Below, piece after piece: positions 62,710-64,000 of a DNA stretch of 64,000 bases. The DNA is taken from contig NC_079880.1 of assembly GCF_029227915.1 (NCBI RefSeq), positions 188,001-252,000 on the forward strand. Direction: 5' to 3'. Made by a program: the position numbers and the translations under genes. A model generated the notes under the pieces. It did no database searches. It worked only from the letters and a program-made list of their open reading frames with translations, and had not been told where the DNA came from. Source of the stretch: Hydractinia symbiolongicarpus. Taxonomy: Eukaryota; Cnidaria; Hydrozoa; Anthoathecata; Hydractiniidae. The number at the start of each line of letters is the position of its first letter. Position 1 is the stretch's first letter.

Positions 62710-64000
62710 GACAATTGAACTCAGAGAAATAACATTCTTCTTAATTTGACGTAATTGCAGGAACTCAGCGATTACACTGGGCGCTGTGGTAGCGCTTCAT
62801 TTAAAAGTTTAGGTAAATAAGTCATTCTTTACTGTGGGACCAATCCTAACCGTTATCGCGCGCTCAAGAAATAGCGACAGTTTCAAAAACTACATTTCAT
62901 TGACTTTCTAACGGTGTCAGTCCGTTAGAGTTACAACGGTTGGGTCACATATTCGTATCAACATGTATTTAGCGATATTTTTTTGATATTACTAGGTTGC
63001 ATCGCTTTTAACAATGAAACGATTGACTGTGGGACTTAATTAAACAAACTTTGGACTGCGGATAATAAATGTGATAAATGAGAAAATTGGACTCCAAGAA
63101 ATAACATTCTTCTCAGTTTGACATGATTGCCGGAACTCAGCGATTACACTGGGCGCTGTGGTAGCGCCTCATTTAAGAATTTAGATAAATAAGTCATTCT
63201 TTACTGTGGGACCAATCCTAGCCGTTATCGGGCGCTGAAGAAAGAGCGACAGTTTCAAAAACTATATTTCCTTGTCTTTTTAACAGTGTCAGTCCGTTTG
63301 AGTTACAACGGTTGGGTCACACATTCGTACCAACATGTACTTAGCGATATTTTTTTTGATATTACTAGGCTGCATCGCTTTTAACAATGAAACGATTGAC
63401 TGTGGGACTTAATTGAACAAACTTTGGACTGTGACCTAATAAATGTGATAAATGAGAAAATTGAACTCAAAGAAATAACATTCTTCTCAATTTGACATGA
63501 TTGGCGGAACTCAGCGATTACACTGGGCGCTGTGGTAGCGCCTCATTTAAAAATTTAGATAAATAAGTCAATTTTTACTGTGAGACCAATCCTAGCCGTT
63601 ATCGCGCGTTAAGAAATAGCGACAGTTTCAAAAACTACATTTCATTGACTTTCTAACGGTATCAATCCACTTTAGTTACAACGGTTGCGTCACATATTCC
63701 GACTAACATGTATTTAGCGATATTTTTCTCATATTACTAAGTTGCATCGCTTTTAACAGTGAAACGATTGACTGTGGGACTTAATTGAACTGATTATGAA
63801 CTGTGACCTTAAAAATGTTATAAGTGAGACAAGTGGACTCCAAGAAATATCATTCTTCTTAGATGGAAATGATTGCCGAAATTTAGCGATTGCACTGGAC
63901 GCTGTGCTAGCGCTTCAGTTAAAAATTTAGATAAATAAGTCATTCTTTACTGTGGGACCAATCCTAGCCGTTATCGGGCGCTGAAGAAAGAGCGACTGTT
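62710..64000 (+). repeat. Right-end block, copy of 49,681-50,971, cut by the window edge
   Basis: It matches base for base except for scattered changes (for example AACTCAAAGAAATAAC near 63,465, and GCGCGTTAAG against GCCCGTTAAG). It ends inside a P-type monomer. The satellite clearly continues past 64,000, as it does before base 1, which is itself mid-array. Confidence 0.87.

Larger units (their letters stand above)
1..64000 (+). repeat. Satellite DNA array, about 372-374 bp monomer, head to tail
   Basis: The same roughly 373-bp sequence recurs without a break. The landmark ACAGTGAAAC(GATTGACTGT) or its ACAATGAAAC variant lies at 1, 375, 748, 1122, 1495, 1869 and 2242, and so on to about 63,756, which is about 171 steps. 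All copies are in one orientation and no unique DNA lies between them. Strongly conserved segments in nearly every unit include GGGCGCTGTGGTAGCGCTTC, CGCGCTGAAGAAATAGCGAC, AGTTTCAAAAACTACATTTC and CACATATTCGTACCAACATG. Monomer types differ by scattered substitutions and 1-3 bp indels. Every stretch of more than 300 bases in the window is satellite only. The species and chromosomal position cannot be told from sequence alone; centromeric, pericentromeric or subtelomeric heterochromatin is the usual setting for such arrays. Confidence 0.98.

Noticed and set aside
1-64000. CRISPR array.
   Set aside because: The unit is about 373 bp with no unique spacers; it is a tandem satellite.
1-64000. Ribosomal RNA, tRNA or histone gene tandem array.
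   Set aside because: No conserved rRNA or tRNA segments and no coding frames. The unit is too short and too variable between types.
1-64000. Telomere repeats or a boundary to unique DNA.
   Set aside because: No short telomere-type repeat and no unique flank appear at either window edge. Both edges are mid-array.

Overview
The whole window, from base 1 to base 64,000, is one uninterrupted satellite DNA array. Its unit is an approximately 372-374 bp monomer, always head to tail and always in the same orientation. I see no gene, RNA gene, transposon, unique spacer or non-satellite flank. Using the landmark ACAGTGAAACGATTGACTGT (base 1) and its last clear occurrence (about 63,756), there are about 171 monomer steps at a mean of about 372.8 bp. 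The left 9.7 kb runs at about 374 bp per monomer and the rest at about 372.5 bp.

Organism: this must be a eukaryote (long homogeneous satellite, no coding capacity), probably from a centromeric, pericentromeric, subtelomeric or other heterochromatic block. The sequence does not identify the species. One hand-counted monomer is about 39% G+C and has about 15 CpG in roughly 370 bp, so CpG is not depleted (observed/expected about 1.1). That fits a lineage or locus with little CpG methylation (many invertebrates, for example) better than a vertebrate-type methylated satellite, but this is only an inference.

Layout: (1) 1-5 kb, a 747-bp dimer higher-order repeat (HOR) of alternating A and B monomers, with local reshuffling. 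(2) 5-9.5 kb, 746-bp steps and then a 1,122-bp trimer in two copies. (3) 9.5-12.1 kb, more divergent monomers with no clear HOR. (4) 12.1-15.2 kb, a five-monomer duplication that includes a 20-bp insertion which looks like an inverted copy of satellite sequence. (5) 15.2-34.5 kb, a nested series of 2-, 5-, 7-, 9-, 6- and 8-monomer duplications; the 9-mer pair (20,231-26,934) is about 99.8% identical. (6) 34.6-39.5 kb, a seven-monomer pair that reintroduces left-end A-type sequence. (7) 39.5-64 kb, long-range copies at offsets of about 10.43 kb (28 monomers), 9.31 kb (25) and 13.03 kb (35), plus a 6-mer tandem pair at 56.7-61.2 kb.

Almost every duplication keeps monomer phase, which is the signature of unequal exchange or gene conversion between aligned monomers. 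The array is therefore a readable record of satellite growth. The most interesting signals are the mixture of HOR lengths within one array, the repeated use of one point in the monomer (GGACTGTGACCT) as an exchange junction, and the inverted 20-bp insertion. Nothing supports a new gene system. The short open frames on both strands are by-products of satellite homogeneity.
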